A stretch of DNA of 64,000 nt from Alphaproteobacteria bacterium (GCA_018823745.1 JAHJHR010000017.1:186001-250000), one strand, 5' to 3'. Positions 1 to 10,372 are shown, counted from the first letter of the stretch. Numbers and translations: made by a program. Notes: a model not told the origin generated them from the sequence alone.

Positions 1-316
1 GCCAGCGGAATTCGAAGGCCACGCCGCGGAAGATCAGCGCCAGCAGCATGACAATCAGCGGGGCGTAGAGCGCCGGCATGATCGTGGCATAGGCCAGCGG
101 GAACACCGCGAACAGCCCCCCGCCGCCCAGCACCAGCCAGGTCTCATTGCCGTCCCAGACCGGGGCGACGGTGTTCATCATCAGGTCGCGCTGGTGTTCC
201 TCGGGGTAGAGCGGAAACAGGATGCCGACGCCGAGGTCGAAGCCGTCGAGGATCACATAGGCCAGCACCGCTATCGCGATCAGACCGGCCCAGATGAAGG
301 CGAGATCGATTTCCAT
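1..316 (-). CDS. cydB: Cytochrome bd-type quinol oxidase subunit II, N-terminal part (gene runs off the left edge)
   Basis: This is the second membrane subunit of a cytochrome bd terminal oxidase, which reduces oxygen to water with quinol in the inner membrane. About 105 N-terminal residues are present, starting MEIDLAFIWAGLIAIAVLAY, followed by the LDGFDLGVG motif and the NTVAPVWDGNETW motif typical of CydB/CioB. An AGGAGG ribosome site overlaps the cydA stop codon, and the gap to cydA is 9 bases, so the two genes are co-transcribed and probably translationally coupled. The 3' part lies outside the window. The family call is firm. The CIO (cyanide-insensitive) subtype is taken from the partner subunit. 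Confidence 0.93.
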   Translation of the reverse strand, partial: MEIDLAFIWAGLIAIAVLAYVILDGFDLGVGILFPLYPEEHQRDLMMNTVAPVWDGNETWLVLGGGGLFAVFPLAYATIMPALYAPLIVMLLALIFRGVAFEFRW

Positions 317-325
317 GCCGGCCTC

Positions 326-1741
326 CTATTCTGCGGGGTTCATGACACGGCCGGCATCGACCGCGGGCGCGGGCGTGATGCCAGCAGTCCGGGTCGGACC
401 GATATCCTCGTCATTGAAGCCGATATCGGGTTTGCGCTTCATCAGCCGCAGCAGATAGAAGGTGCCGGCGCCGAACACCGCAAAATAGACAATGATAAAG
501 GCGATCAGCGAGGCCCCAACAGCCGGTGCACCCAGCGGCGACACGGAGTCCGACGTCCGCAGCAGGCCATAGATCGTATAGGGCTGGCGGCCGACCTCTG
601 TCGTGATCCAGCCGGCCAGCACCGCGACGAAGCCGCTCGGCCCCATCACCACGGCAAACCGCGCCAGCCATTTATCCTCGAACAACCCACCGCGCCAGCG
701 CCGCCACAGGCTCCACAGCCCGACCGCCAGCATGGCGAAGCCGATGGCGACCATGATGCGGAAACTCCAGAACACGATCAGGGCCGGCGGACGGTCCTCT
801 TTTGGCCATTCTTTAAGCCCCTTCACCTCGCCATCCAGAGAATGGGTCAGGATCAGCGAGCCGAGCTTTGGAATCTCGATGGCGTAGCGCACCCGTTCCT
901 GCTCGTCATCGGGCAGGCCGAACAGGATCAGCGGCGCGCCGCTGCGGGTCTCGTAATGCCCCTCCATCGCCGCCACTTTGGCCGGCTGGTGTTCCAGCGT
1001 GTTCAGGCCGTGGAAATCGCCCGCCAGGATCTGCAGCGGGGCGACCAGCGCCGCCATCCACAGCGCCATGGAGAACATGATCTGCGCGCCGCGGTCGCGG
1101 CCGTCATCCTTCAGCACGTGCCAGGCGCCAACCGCGCCGACCACGAAGGCCGTCGTCAGATAGGCCGCCAGCACCATATGGACCAGCCGGTACGGGAAGG
1201 ACGGGTTGAAGATGACCGCCCACCAGTCGGCCGGCACATACTGCCCGACATCGTTGATCGCATAGCCGGCCGGGGTCTGCATCCAGCTGTTCACCGACAG
1301 GATCCAGAAGGCCGACATCAGCGTGCCGGCGGCGACCATCAATGTGGCAAAGAAATGCAGCTTCGGCCCGACCCGGTTCAGGCCGAACAGCATGATCCCC
1401 AGGAAACCCGCCTCCAGGAAGAAGGCGGACAGCACCTCATAGCCCATCAGCGGTCCGATGACCGGGCCGGCCTTGTCGGAAAACACGCTCCAGTTGGTGC
1501 CGAACTGGTAGCTCATGACGATGCCGGAAACGACGCCCATGCCGAAGGTCACGGCGAAGATCTTCTTCCAGTAATGGAAGAGCTTCATATAGGCCTCGTC
1601 CTTCTTCCACAGCCACAGCCCCTCCAGCACGGCCAGGTAGCTGGCAAGACCGATGGAAAAGGCGGGAAAGATGATGTGGAAGGAAACGGTGAAGGCGAAT
1701 TGGATTCGTGCCAACAGCGTCGCGTCGAAATTCTCGAACAT
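326..1741 (-). CDS. cydA: Cytochrome bd-type quinol oxidase subunit I (CIO-type, short Q-loop)
   Basis: Subunit I carries the three haems and the quinol site of a bd oxidase. Visible residues are His22 (haem b595 ligand in FHIIFPAFS), Glu102 and Glu110, His188 and Met330 (haem b558 ligands). The quinol loop, roughly residues 245-318, is short, as in CioA rather than E. coli CydA. The protein has 471 residues, a normal length for this class. The usual GRQPW signature reads GRQPY at 384-388, so a conserved Trp near the haems is Tyr here. It is the first gene of the cydAB pair and is read away from the histone-deacetylase-like gene. The bd family is certain from sequence; cyanide insensitivity is inferred. 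Confidence 0.95.
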   Translation of the reverse strand: MFENFDATLLARIQFAFTVSFHIIFPAFSIGLASYLAVLEGLWLWKKDEAYMKLFHYWKKIFAVTFGMGVVSGIVMSYQFGTNWSVFSDKAGPVIGPLMGYEVLSAFFLEAGFLGIMLFGLNRVGPKLHFFATLMVAAGTLMSAFWILSVNSWMQTPAGYAINDVGQYVPADWWAVIFNPSFPYRLVHMVLAAYLTTAFVVGAVGAWHVLKDDGRDRGAQIMFSMALWMAALVAPLQILAGDFHGLNTLEHQPAKVAAMEGHYETRSGAPLILFGLPDDEQERVRYAIEIPKLGSLILTHSLDGEVKGLKEWPKEDRPPALIVFWSFRIMVAIGFAMLAVGLWSLWRRWRGGLFEDKWLARFAVVMGPSGFVAVLAGWITTEVGRQPYTIYGLLRTSDSVSPLGAPAVGASLIAFIIVYFAVFGAGTFYLLRLMKRKPDIGFNDEDIGPTRTAGITPAPAVDAGRVMNPAE

Positions 1742-1797
1742 GGCGGCCCCCGGCTGTGGGTCTGGCTGATCTATTTTTACGGCGATAAACCCTGGAT

Positions 1798-1820
1798 GAC
1801 CACGTTTAAACCATGTGGTC
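1798..1820. promoter_or_regulatory. Dyad GACCAC-N11-GTGGTC between cydA and the HDAC-like gene
   Basis: In the 187-base divergent intergenic region, GACCAC and GTGGTC form a perfect 6-base inverted repeat around an AT-rich centre containing GTTTAAAC. It could be an operator for either divergent gene. No matching regulator is encoded nearby, so this is only a candidate. Confidence 0.25.
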
Positions 1821-1928
1821 TTTCGCCGCTGCGGCAGGAGCGCGCATCCGGCGCATCGGCTCTTTGCGGGTCAGGCACGCTTGGCGCAGGGCAATCGCGC
1901 CGATAGGATGGCCGAAAGGGAGCCTTAA

Positions 1929-2864
1929 ATGTCGACCGCGCTGATCACCCACCACGCCTTTCTCGATCACGATACCGGACCGGGCCACCCGGAATCGGCC
2001 GACCGGCTGCGCGCCGTGCTGGCCGCGCTGGAGGACGAGGCCTTTGCCCCCCTGCTGCGCGAGATCGCCCCGGCAGCAACGCGCGAACAATTGCTGCGGG
2101 TTCACCCGGCCGACTATGTCGACGCAATCCTGGCGATCCGTCTTGCCCCCGGTCAGCTGGCGGAGATCGACGACAGCACCGTGATCAGCGCCGGCAGCAT
2201 TGACGCCGCGCTGCACGCCGCCGGCGCTGCCATCGCCGGCGTCGATGCCGTTATGGAAGGCTGGGCGCGCACTGCCTTCGCCGCCGTCCGGCCGCCGGGG
2301 CACCATGCCGGCCCCCGGGAACCGGGCGGGTTCTGCCTGTTCAACAATGTGGCCGTCGCCGCCCTGCATGCCCGCGAACGCTGGGGCGTCGAGCGAGTCG
2401 CCGTGGTCGATTTCGACGTGCATCACGGCCAGGGCACCCAGGCGATCTTCGAGAACGACCCTTATCTGTTCTATGCATCGTCGCATGAGCACCCGCTTTA
2501 TCCGGGCACCGGCTTCGCGCGCGAGCGCGGCATTGCGCGCAACATCCTGAATGTGCCCCTGCCCCCCGGCAGTGACAGCGCCGATTTCCGCGCTGCCTGG
2601 GCTGAGACGATCCTGCCGGCGCTGGATGAATTCGCCCCCGGCCTGCTGATTATCTCAGCCGGCTTCGACGCCCATCGCAGCGACCCGCTGGCCCATCTGG
2701 CACTGGAAACCGAGGATTTCACCTGGATCACGGCAGAGCTGATCGCCCTTGCCGACAGGCATTGCGCAGGACGGCTCGTCTCGGCACTGGAAGGCGGTTA
2801 TGACCTGAACGCCCTCGGAAAATCAGCGGCGGCGCATGTTCTGGCGCTGATGCGCGCCGCGTGA
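1929..2864 (+). CDS. Histone deacetylase family protein (AcuC / acetylpolyamine amidohydrolase-like)
   Basis: Members of this family are zinc hydrolases that remove acetyl groups from lysines, acetylpolyamines or similar amides in the cytoplasm. The full fold is present in 311 residues. It shows RPPGHHAGP with the two catalytic histidines at 125-126, the zinc-site motif DFDVHHGQG with Asp163 and His165, SAGFDAH with Asp247, and LEGGYD near the C-terminus with the catalytic Tyr. A GGGAGCC stretch lies just upstream of the ATG at 1929. The gene stands alone between cydAB and a peptide-type ABC operon. The bacterial substrate cannot be told from sequence; polyamine, protein-lysine and other amides are all possible. 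Confidence 0.9.
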   Translation: MSTALITHHAFLDHDTGPGHPESADRLRAVLAALEDEAFAPLLREIAPAATREQLLRVHPADYVDAILAIRLAPGQLAEIDDSTVISAGSIDAALHAAGAAIAGVDAVMEGWARTAFAAVRPPGHHAGPREPGGFCLFNNVAVAALHARERWGVERVAVVDFDVHHGQGTQAIFENDPYLFYASSHEHPLYPGTGFARERGIARNILNVPLPPGSDSADFRAAWAETILPALDEFAPGLLIISAGFDAHRSDPLAHLALETEDFTWITAELIALADRHCAGRLVSALEGGYDLNALGKSAAAHVLALMRAA

Positions 2865-3032
2865 ATATCGATGTGGAATATATGCTGGCCATGCTGATCC
2901 GAGGCCGCTACCCTGCCTTCCTGGGTTGTTCCCAACGATAACAACTTGGCTGCCAGACACCACCAACAAGGCGTAAAGCCGGCCTGACAGCCTTCCACCC
3001 GACCGTATCGAACGACAGGAGTGCTTAGCGTG

Positions 3033-4562
3033 ATGATGAGACGTTTTTCCAAGGTGAAATTCTGGGCGCTGGCCGGCACGGCCGCCATAGCGCTGTCTTT
3101 CGCCGCCCCCACGGCTCAGGCCGGCAAGGCCGACGACACACTGAACATCGCCTGGGATGTCGAAGTCCCCAACGTGAACATGTATTTCGACACCTCCCGT
3201 AACGGCGTCATCATCGCCCATCATGTGTGGGACGCCCTGGTCTGGCGCGACCCGGCCTCGGGCGATTTCAAGCCGTTGCTGTCCACCGGCTGGAAGATTG
3301 TCGATGACAAGACCATCGAAATGGACATCCGCCAGGGCGTGAAGTTCCACAATGGCGATGCGATGACCGCCGACGACGTGGTCTATACCTATAACTACCT
3401 CGCCCGGGCCGATAACGGCATCCTGAACCGCAACTACACCAGCTGGATCGACAAGGCCGAGAAGATCGGCGACAGCAAGGTTCGGATCACTGCCAAGGAC
3501 ACCAACCCGCTGATCCTGCTCTACATGGGCGAAATCGGCATCTATCCGCAAAAATACTACGAGGAAGTGGGCGCCGAGGGCATGGGCCGCAAGCCGGTCG
3601 GCACCGGCCCCTACAAGATCACCGAGGTCGATCCCGGCAAGCGCATCGTCTTCGAGGCCTTCGCCGATTACTACGACAGCCCGAAGGGCAAGCCGTCGAT
3701 CAAGAAGATCGTGCAGCGCACCATCCCCGAGATGAACACCCAGGTCGTCGAGCTGGCCAGCGGCCGCCTCGACTGGATCTGGCGCGTGGCGCAGGATCAG
3801 GCCGATCGCCTGGACAAGACCGGCCGCGTCAAGGTCATCAATGCCAACACCATGCGCGTCGGCTATCTGCAGCTGAACGCTGCTGGCGGTCCCGAGGATT
3901 CCCCGCTGCGCAAGCAGAAGGTGCGTCAGGCGATCAACCATGCCATCGACGTCGAGGGCATTGTGAAGAACCTGGTGCGTGGGTCTTCCGAGGTCATTCA
4001 CGCGGCCTGCTACCCGGAGCAGTTCGGCTGCACCGACGATGTGACGAAGTATGAGTACAACCCGGAAAAGGCCAAGAAGCTGCTGGCCGAGGCTGGCTAT
4101 CCGACCGGCTTCACGACGGTGATGTACGCCTATCGTGACCGCTCTCATAACGAGGCGATCATGTCCAACCTCGCCGCGGTCGGCATCAAGACGGAACTGC
4201 GCTACGGCCAGTACGCCGCCACCCGCGACGCGCTGCGCAAGGGCGACGTGCCGATCGGCAGCCTGACCTGGGGCTCCAACTCGATCCCCGATGTCGATGC
4301 CATCCTGCCGGTCTTCTTTGGCGGTCTGCCGGACGATCTGTCCAAGGACAAGGAAGTCCAGGCCTGGCTGGTGGAAGGCAAGTCGACCCTCGACCAGGAC
4401 AAGCGCAAGGCCGTCTACAAGAAGGCGCTGCAGAAGATCGCAGACCAGGCCTATTGGGTTCCGACCTGGACCTATACCACCAACTATGCAATCTCGAACG
4501 ACCTCGACTTCAAGCCGACGGCTGACGAGATTCCGCGGTTCTGGACCGCTAAGTGGAAGTAA
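3033..4562 (+). CDS. Peptide/nickel-type ABC transporter substrate-binding protein (SBP_bac_5 family)
   Basis: This is the periplasmic binding protein of a family-5 (DppA/OppA-like) importer. A Sec signal peptide covers about the first 30 residues, with a hydrophobic core and an AQA cleavage region, followed by a mature domain starting near GKADDTLNIAWD. The SBP_bac_5 pattern GTGPYKI sits in the first third. I prefer ATG 3033, or GTG 3030, because AGGAG at 3017-3021 then has normal spacing; GTG 3021 would overlap that site. The product is about 509 residues. A strong hairpin separates it from the permease genes that follow on the same strand. Ligand is unknown; di/oligopeptide is the default for the family. 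Confidence 0.92.
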   Translation: MMRRFSKVKFWALAGTAAIALSFAAPTAQAGKADDTLNIAWDVEVPNVNMYFDTSRNGVIIAHHVWDALVWRDPASGDFKPLLSTGWKIVDDKTIEMDIRQGVKFHNGDAMTADDVVYTYNYLARADNGILNRNYTSWIDKAEKIGDSKVRITAKDTNPLILLYMGEIGIYPQKYYEEVGAEGMGRKPVGTGPYKITEVDPGKRIVFEAFADYYDSPKGKPSIKKIVQRTIPEMNTQVVELASGRLDWIWRVAQDQADRLDKTGRVKVINANTMRVGYLQLNAAGGPEDSPLRKQKVRQAINHAIDVEGIVKNLVRGSSEVIHAACYPEQFGCTDDVTKYEYNPEKAKKLLAEAGYPTGFTTVMYAYRDRSHNEAIMSNLAAVGIKTELRYGQYAATRDALRKGDVPIGSLTWGSNSIPDVDAILPVFFGGLPDDLSKDKEVQAWLVEGKSTLDQDKRKAVYKKALQKIADQAYWVPTWTYTTNYAISNDLDFKPTADEIPRFWTAKWK

Positions 4563-4588
4563 CGGGTTAACATCAGTCTGCTTCAATC

Positions 4589-4617
4589 CCGGGCGGCATG
4601 ACGGTCATGCCGCCCGG
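4589..4617 (+). terminator. Hairpin between the substrate-binding protein gene and its permeases
   Basis: A perfect 13-base stem (CCGGGCGGCATGA paired with TCATGCCGCCCGG) closes a 3-base loop and is followed by ATCGATTTT. Placed 26 bases after the binding-protein stop and 32 bases before the permease start, it probably works as a partial terminator or a 3'-end stabiliser, giving more binding protein than permease. Confidence 0.7.
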
Positions 4618-4649
4618 ATCGATTTTACGAAGGTGGTTGTCCTGGCTCC

Positions 4650-5567
4650 ATGCTGATTTATACCTTGAAACGTCTCGTCGTGGCCCTTCTGGTGGCACTG
4701 ACGATTTCCCTCATAAGCTTCGGACTGCTGTTTCTGTCCGGCGACCCGGCAACGACGATTGCCGGCGAGAGCGCCGACGAAGCGGCCATCATGGCAATTC
4801 GTGCGCAATACGGTTTCGACCGACCGCTGTATGAACAGTATTTCGCCTGGGTGCTGCGCGCCATGCAGGGCGATTTCGGCACCAGTTTCTATTTCAACAT
4901 GCCGGTCACCGAACTGATCTTCGAGCGCCTGCCGGTCACGCTGGGCCTGGGCCTGGCGGCCATCACCTTCGCCATCATCCTGTCGATCCCGCTGGGCGTG
5001 CTCGCCGCGCGCTATCCCAACAGCCTCATCGACCGGCTGGCGCTGACCATCTCGGTCATGGGCCAGGCAATGCCGAGCTTCTGGTTCGCCTTGCTGCTGA
5101 TCATGGTGTTCTCCTTCATGTATCCGCTGCTGCCGCCCTCGGGTTCTGAAACCTGGGTGCATTTCATCATGCCGACCATCGTGCTGGGCTATTACGCCAC
5201 GCCGGCGATCATGCGCCTGACGCGCACCGGCATGATGGAGGTTCTGGGCGCCGATTATATCCGCACCGCCCGCGCCAAGGGCTTGCGGCCCCGCGTCGTG
5301 CTATTCAAGCATGCGCTGCGCAACGCGATCATCCCGGTGGTCAGCCTGGCCGCCGTGCAGCTGGGCTTCATGCTGGGCGGCTCCATCGTGGTGGAAACGA
5401 TCTTCGCCCTGCATGGCACCGGCTATCTCGCCTGGGAATCGATCCGGCGCTACGATCTGCCGACCGTGCAGGCGATCCTGCTGATCTTTTCGCTTATCTA
5501 TATCGTGCTGACGTTTCTGGCTGATCTGCTGAACGCCTGGCTCGACCCCCGTATCCGAGTGGCCTGA
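4650..5567 (+). CDS. Peptide-type ABC transporter permease (DppB-like)
   Basis: This inner-membrane permease of the family-5 importer has 305 residues and about six membrane segments. The N-terminal segment starts MLIYTLKRLVVALLVALTIS, typical of DppB, and contains the QYGFDRPLYEQY motif. The cytoplasmic EAA loop (DYIRTARAKGL) contacts the ATPases. It follows the hairpin downstream of the binding-protein gene and is 3 bases ahead of the second permease. It should pair one-to-one with the DppC-like protein. Substrate is unknown. Confidence 0.93.
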   Translation: MLIYTLKRLVVALLVALTISLISFGLLFLSGDPATTIAGESADEAAIMAIRAQYGFDRPLYEQYFAWVLRAMQGDFGTSFYFNMPVTELIFERLPVTLGLGLAAITFAIILSIPLGVLAARYPNSLIDRLALTISVMGQAMPSFWFALLLIMVFSFMYPLLPPSGSETWVHFIMPTIVLGYYATPAIMRLTRTGMMEVLGADYIRTARAKGLRPRVVLFKHALRNAIIPVVSLAAVQLGFMLGGSIVVETIFALHGTGYLAWESIRRYDLPTVQAILLIFSLIYIVLTFLADLLNAWLDPRIRVA

Positions 5568-5570
5568 TCC

Positions 5571-6470
5571 ATGGCAGCAATCACCGTACCCGTTGCCGAG
5601 GATATCATCGGCCCGACCCCCGGACAGCGGCTGCGAAAGCGCATCCTGGGCCATCGCGGCGTGATGATCGGCAGCGTCATCCTGGGCATCATCATCCTGA
5701 TGGCTGTACTGGCCCCGCTGATCGCCCCCTATGATCCCTATGAGCAGACGCTGACCAACCGGCTGGTTCCGCCGGTCTGGGCCGATGCCGGAAGCTGGAC
5801 CCATCCGCTGGGCACCGACGGCCTGGGGCGCGACTATCTCAGCCGGCTGATGTATGGCGCGCAGATATCGCTGTTCATCGGCTTCGCCACGGCGCTGATC
5901 TCCGGTGTCATCGGCACCATCATGGGCGTCGCCGCCGGTTATTTCGGCGGCAGGGTCGATCTGGTCGTCACCTTCCTGATCACCTGCCGGCTGTCGATGC
6001 CGGTGATCCTGGTGTCGCTGGCCGTGGTCGCCCTGGTCGGCAGTTCGCTGACTGTTGTGGTCACCGTGCTGGGCGTGCTGCTGTGGGACCGCTATGCCGT
6101 GGTCATGCGCAGCGCCACCATGCAGGTGCGCTCGCTGGATTACGTCGCCGCTGCCTCGGCGGCCGGCTGCTCGACCTGGCGCATCCTGGTATCCGAGATC
6201 CTGCCCAATGTGATGAACCCGCTGATCGTCGTGGCGACGCTGGAAGTAGCCCATGCCGTGTTGCTGGAAGCGGCACTCAGCTTCCTCGGCCTTGGCGTTC
6301 AGCCGCCCCTGCCCTCCTGGGGTCTGATGATCTCCGAAGGCAAGGATTACCTGCTGTTCGATGCCTGGCTGATCACCATTCCCGGCATTTGCCTGTTTGC
6401 GCTGCTGCTGGCCATCAACCTTCTGGGTGATGGCGTGCGTGACGTGACGGCCCCCGAAAACCGGAGCTGA
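5571..6470 (+). CDS. Peptide-type ABC transporter permease (DppC-like)
   Basis: This is the second permease of the same importer, 299 residues. It has the characteristic DppC N-terminal cytoplasmic stretch, a first membrane helix, the PLGTDGLGRDYLSRLMYGAQIS motif region and the EAA loop around DYVAAASAAGCS. It is spaced 3 bases from the DppB-like gene and 4 bases from the first ATPase gene, so the operon is continuous. Confidence 0.93.
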   Translation: MAAITVPVAEDIIGPTPGQRLRKRILGHRGVMIGSVILGIIILMAVLAPLIAPYDPYEQTLTNRLVPPVWADAGSWTHPLGTDGLGRDYLSRLMYGAQISLFIGFATALISGVIGTIMGVAAGYFGGRVDLVVTFLITCRLSMPVILVSLAVVALVGSSLTVVVTVLGVLLWDRYAVVMRSATMQVRSLDYVAAASAAGCSTWRILVSEILPNVMNPLIVVATLEVAHAVLLEAALSFLGLGVQPPLPSWGLMISEGKDYLLFDAWLITIPGICLFALLLAINLLGDGVRDVTAPENRS

Positions 6471-6474
6471 GCCG

Positions 6475-7475
<1,001 letters not shown>

Positions 7476-7476
<1 letters not shown>

Positions 7477-8468
7477 TGTCCCCCACCACGACTTCGGCCA
7501 CACCTCCCGTCCTGGAAACCCGCGACCTGCATTGCACCTTCCAGGTACGCCAGGGCATGTTCAAGCCAAAGAAGCCACTGCATGCGGTGAACGGCATCTC
7601 GCTGAAGGTGCATAAGGGTGAGGTGCTGGGGCTGGTCGGTGAATCGGGCTGCGGCAAGTCGACCTTTGCGCGCATCCTGCTGGGCCTGCAGAAGGCGACG
7701 GCAGGGGATGTGCGGATCGACGGGCATGCGACCACCGATTTCACCCGCAAGCAGATTTCCCGGCGCATCCAGCCGATCTTCCAGGACCCCTATTCCTCGC
7801 TGAATCCGCGCAAGACCATCGGCACCATCATCACCCTGCCGCTCAGCGTGCATGGCGTCGGCGATCCGTCCTCCTGGCGCGGCACGGTCGAGAAGATGAT
7901 GGACCTCTGCGGTCTGCCGAAACGGGTCTATGACAGCTTTCCCAACCAGCTGTCCGGTGGCCAGCGCCAGCGCGTCGCCATCGCCCGCGCGCTTGTGATG
8001 CGCCCGGAAGTCGTGATCTGCGACGAGCCGACGTCGGCCCTCGACGTCTCGGTGCAGTCCCAGATCCTGAACCTGCTGCAGGATCTGCGCGCCGAGCTGG
8101 GCCTGACCTATGTGCTGATCAGCCACAACCTCGCCGTGGTCGAGCATATGGCAACCTCGGTGGCGGTCATGTATCTCGGCCGCATCGTCGAGCAGACTGA
8201 TACCGACACGCTGTTCCGCGCGCCCAAGCATCCCTATACCGAGGCGCTGCTGGCCTCCGTGCTGACGCCGGAGCCGGGCAAGGGCGTGCCGGATGCCCAG
8301 CTGGGCGCCACCTTCCCCAACCCGATCAACCCGCCGCCGGGCTGCACCTTCCACACGCGCTGTCCGAAGGTCATGGATGTCTGCCGGCAGATCGCACCAC
8401 GCGAGATCACCATCGATGGCAGCACCGTCGAGTGCCATCTGCACGACCGCCAGCTGAACGCGGCATAG
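7476..8468 (+). CDS. Peptide-type ABC transporter ATP-binding protein (DppF-like)
   Basis: This is the second ATPase of the importer, about 330 residues when started at ATG 7476, which overlaps the preceding stop and has GGAGG about eight bases upstream. Walker A (GESGCGKS), the signature LSGGQRQRVAIARAL, Walker B (VICDEPTSALD) and the C-terminal TFHTRCP oligopeptide-transporter motif are all visible. An in-frame upstream extension exists but lies inside the DppD-like gene and is unlikely to be used. It closes the five-gene operon. Confidence 0.93.
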
Positions 8469-8537
8469 GCTTCCTCTCCCATGGTCACCCGGCCGCTCGC
8501 CGGGATGATCATGGGATTGACGGCTGCCTTATATTTC

Positions 8538-8553
8538 TATATTTCCCGATATA
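8538..8553. promoter_or_regulatory. AT-rich dyad at the arsR start (possible ArsR operator)
   Basis: TATAT and ATATA form an inverted repeat around TTCCCG just before the arsR start codon, inside a run of repeated ATAT words from 8531. ArsR repressors usually bind such AT-rich dyads in their own promoter. No Shine-Dalgarno sequence is seen before the ATG at 8553. This is a position-based guess. Confidence 0.3.
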
Positions 8554-8906
8554 TGGATAATTTAAGCGCCATAGAAAGCCTGTCCGCTCTGGCCCAGGAA
8601 ACCCGGCTGGAAGTCTTCCGGCTGCTGGTGCAGGCCGGACCGGAAGGCCTGTATGCCGGCGAGATCGCGGCCCGGCTGGATGTGTTGCAGAACACGCTGT
8701 CGACCAATCTGGCCGTGCTCAGCCGCGCCGGGCTGATCCAGGCCCGGCGCGAGGGGCGCAGCATCCGCTACAGCGCGGATCTCAACGCGATGAGCGCCCT
8801 GCTCGGCTTCCTCATGCAGGATTGCTGCGGCGGCCGGCCCGAGGCTTGCCAGCCGCTGCTCAAGGCCATCGCCCCTTTGCCCACCCCAGCCGGAAAGCCC
8901 CAATGA
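8553..8906 (+). CDS. arsR: ArsR/SmtB-family arsenic-responsive repressor
   Basis: This winged-helix repressor should leave DNA when it binds arsenite. The helix-turn-helix region spans about residues 25-65 ([21 protein letters not shown]). It lacks the ELCVCDL metal site of E. coli ArsR. Instead it has vicinal cysteines Cys91-Cys92 and Cys99 near the C-terminus ([10 protein letters not shown]), resembling the C-terminal thiol site of the Acidithiobacillus-type ArsR. Start 8553 gives 117 residues, beginning [10 protein letters not shown], a normal N-terminus; earlier in-frame starts would add an atypical extension. It overlaps acr3 by 4 bases (ATGA). Confidence 0.9.
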   Translation: MDNLSAIESLSALAQETRLEVFRLLVQAGPEGLYAGEIAARLDVLQNTLSTNLAVLSRAGLIQARREGRSIRYSADLNAMSALLGFLMQDCCGGRPEACQPLLKAIAPLPTPAGKPQ

Positions 8907-9961
8907 CCCGCGATACGACAGCACCGATCCAGCCAGTCCCCGGCGGCATCGGTAAGTTCGAGAAGAACCTCTCCCTCTGGGTTGGCGGCTGCATCATCAC
9001 CGGCATCGTACTGGGCAATCTGGTACCCGGCCTCTTCGAGGTGCTGGCGCGGCTGGAATATGCCTCGGTCAACCTTGTCGTCGCGGTGCTGGTCTGGGCG
9101 ATGATCTACCCGATGATGGTGGCCGTCGATTTTTCCAGCCTGCGTTCCGTCGGCAGCCGGCCAAAGGGGCTTATCCTGACCATCCTGGTGAACTGGCTGA
9201 TCAAGCCCTTCACCATGGCGGGCCTCGGCGTGCTGTTCTTCGAAGTGGTGTTCGCCGACTGGATCGCGCCGTCAGATGCGCAGCAATATATTGCCGGGCT
9301 GATCCTGCTGGGGGCAGCGCCCTGCACTGCCATGGTCTTCGTCTGGTCTCAGATGACCCGGGGCGATGCGACCTACACGCTGATGCAGGTCTCAGTGAAC
9401 GACGTCATCATGATCTTCGCCTTCGCCCCCATCGTCGCCCTGCTGCTTGGCGTGACCGACATCACGGTCCCCTGGGAAACCCTGCTGCTGGCCACCGGCC
9501 TGTATGTCGTCATTCCGCTGCTGGCGGGCGCGCTGACCCGGCGCCGTCTCTCTTCCCCCGCCGCAATCGAGCGTTTCACAACGCAGGTGAAGCCGTTTTC
9601 CGTCATCAGTCTTCTGGCCACCGTGGTGCTGCTGTTCGGCTTCCAGGGCGATGTGATCGTCGAGCGACCGCTGCTGATCGCGCTGATCGCCGTGCCGCTG
9701 GTGCTGCAATCCTATGGCATTTTCACCCTGGCCTATCTGCTGGCCTGGCTCTGGCGGGTGCCGTACAAGATCGCCGCCCCCTGCGCGCTGATCGGCACCT
9801 CGAATTTCTTCGAACTGGCCGTCGCCGTGGCGATCAGCCTGTTCGGCCTGAATTCCGGCGCGGCATTGGCCACTGTTGTCGGCGTGCTGGTGGAGGTGCC
9901 GGTGATGCTGTCTCTGGTCGCCTTCGCCAACCGCACCCAGAAGCATTTCCCCGCCGAGTAG
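8903..9961 (+). CDS. acr3: Arsenite efflux transporter, ACR3 family
   Basis: Acr3 exports arsenite across the inner membrane using the proton-motive force. The 352-residue product (start at ATG 8903, overlapping the arsR stop) has about ten hydrophobic segments. The conserved reactive cysteine is visible as Cys141 in [13 protein letters not shown]. The residues NDVIMI and the late [11 protein letters not shown] segment are typical of the family. Co-transcription with arsR and arsC supports the role. Confidence 0.95.
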   Translation: MTRDTTAPIQPVPGGIGKFEKNLSLWVGGCIITGIVLGNLVPGLFEVLARLEYASVNLVVAVLVWAMIYPMMVAVDFSSLRSVGSRPKGLILTILVNWLIKPFTMAGLGVLFFEVVFADWIAPSDAQQYIAGLILLGAAPCTAMVFVWSQMTRGDATYTLMQVSVNDVIMIFAFAPIVALLLGVTDITVPWETLLLATGLYVVIPLLAGALTRRRLSSPAAIERFTTQVKPFSVISLLATVVLLFGFQGDVIVERPLLIALIAVPLVLQSYGIFTLAYLLAWLWRVPYKIAAPCALIGTSNFFELAVAVAISLFGLNSGAALATVVGVLVEVPVMLSLVAFANRTQKHFPAE

Positions 9962-9973
9962 GGAGTTGGGCGC

Positions 9974-10372
9974 ATGAGCATCACCGTCTATCACAACCCG
10001 AATTGCGGCACCTCGCGCAACACACTGGCGATGATCCGTCAGAGCGGCGAGGAACCGGTGATTATCGAGTATCTGAAGACACCGCCCAGCCGCCCGATGC
10101 TGGTGGCACTGATCCAGGCCAGCGGCCTCAGCGTGCGCGAGGTGGTGCGGGCGAAGGAGGCGATCCACGCGGAACTCGGCCTCGACGGCAGTGATGTGAG
10201 CGATGAGCAGCTGATCGACGCCATGCTGGCCCATCCGATCCTGATCAACCGGCCCCTCGTCGTCACGCCGAAAGGCGTGCGGCTCTGCCGGCCGTCAGAG
10301 GTGGTGCTGGACATATTGCCGAACCCGGCCATCGGCCGCTTCGTGAAGGAAGATGGCGACCTGGTGGGCTGA
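9974..10372 (+). CDS. arsC: Arsenate reductase, glutaredoxin-coupled ArsC
   Basis: ArsC reduces arsenate to arsenite, which Acr3 then exports. The catalytic Cys11 sits in HNPNCGTSRNTL. The three arginines that bind the oxyanion in E. coli ArsC correspond to Arg59, Arg93 and Arg106. Length (132 residues) is close to the family norm. It lies 12 bases after acr3 with GGGAG just upstream of the ATG. Together arsR-acr3-arsC forms a complete minimal operon. Confidence 0.95.
   Translation: MSITVYHNPNCGTSRNTLAMIRQSGEEPVIIEYLKTPPSRPMLVALIQASGLSVREVVRAKEAIHAELGLDGSDVSDEQLIDAMLAHPILINRPLVVTPKGVRLCRPSEVVLDILPNPAIGRFVKEDGDLVG

Noticed and set aside
194..1906. Long plus-strand open frame (about 570 codons) opposite cydA
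   Set aside because: It is antisense to a well-conserved gene with all haem ligands, and its product is an Arg/Gln/His-rich chain without any family motif. High GC creates such frames by chance.
2823..4586. Long minus-strand open frame opposite the peptide-type binding-protein gene
   Set aside because: The plus strand has a signal peptide and family-5 motifs; the minus frame is a GC artefact.
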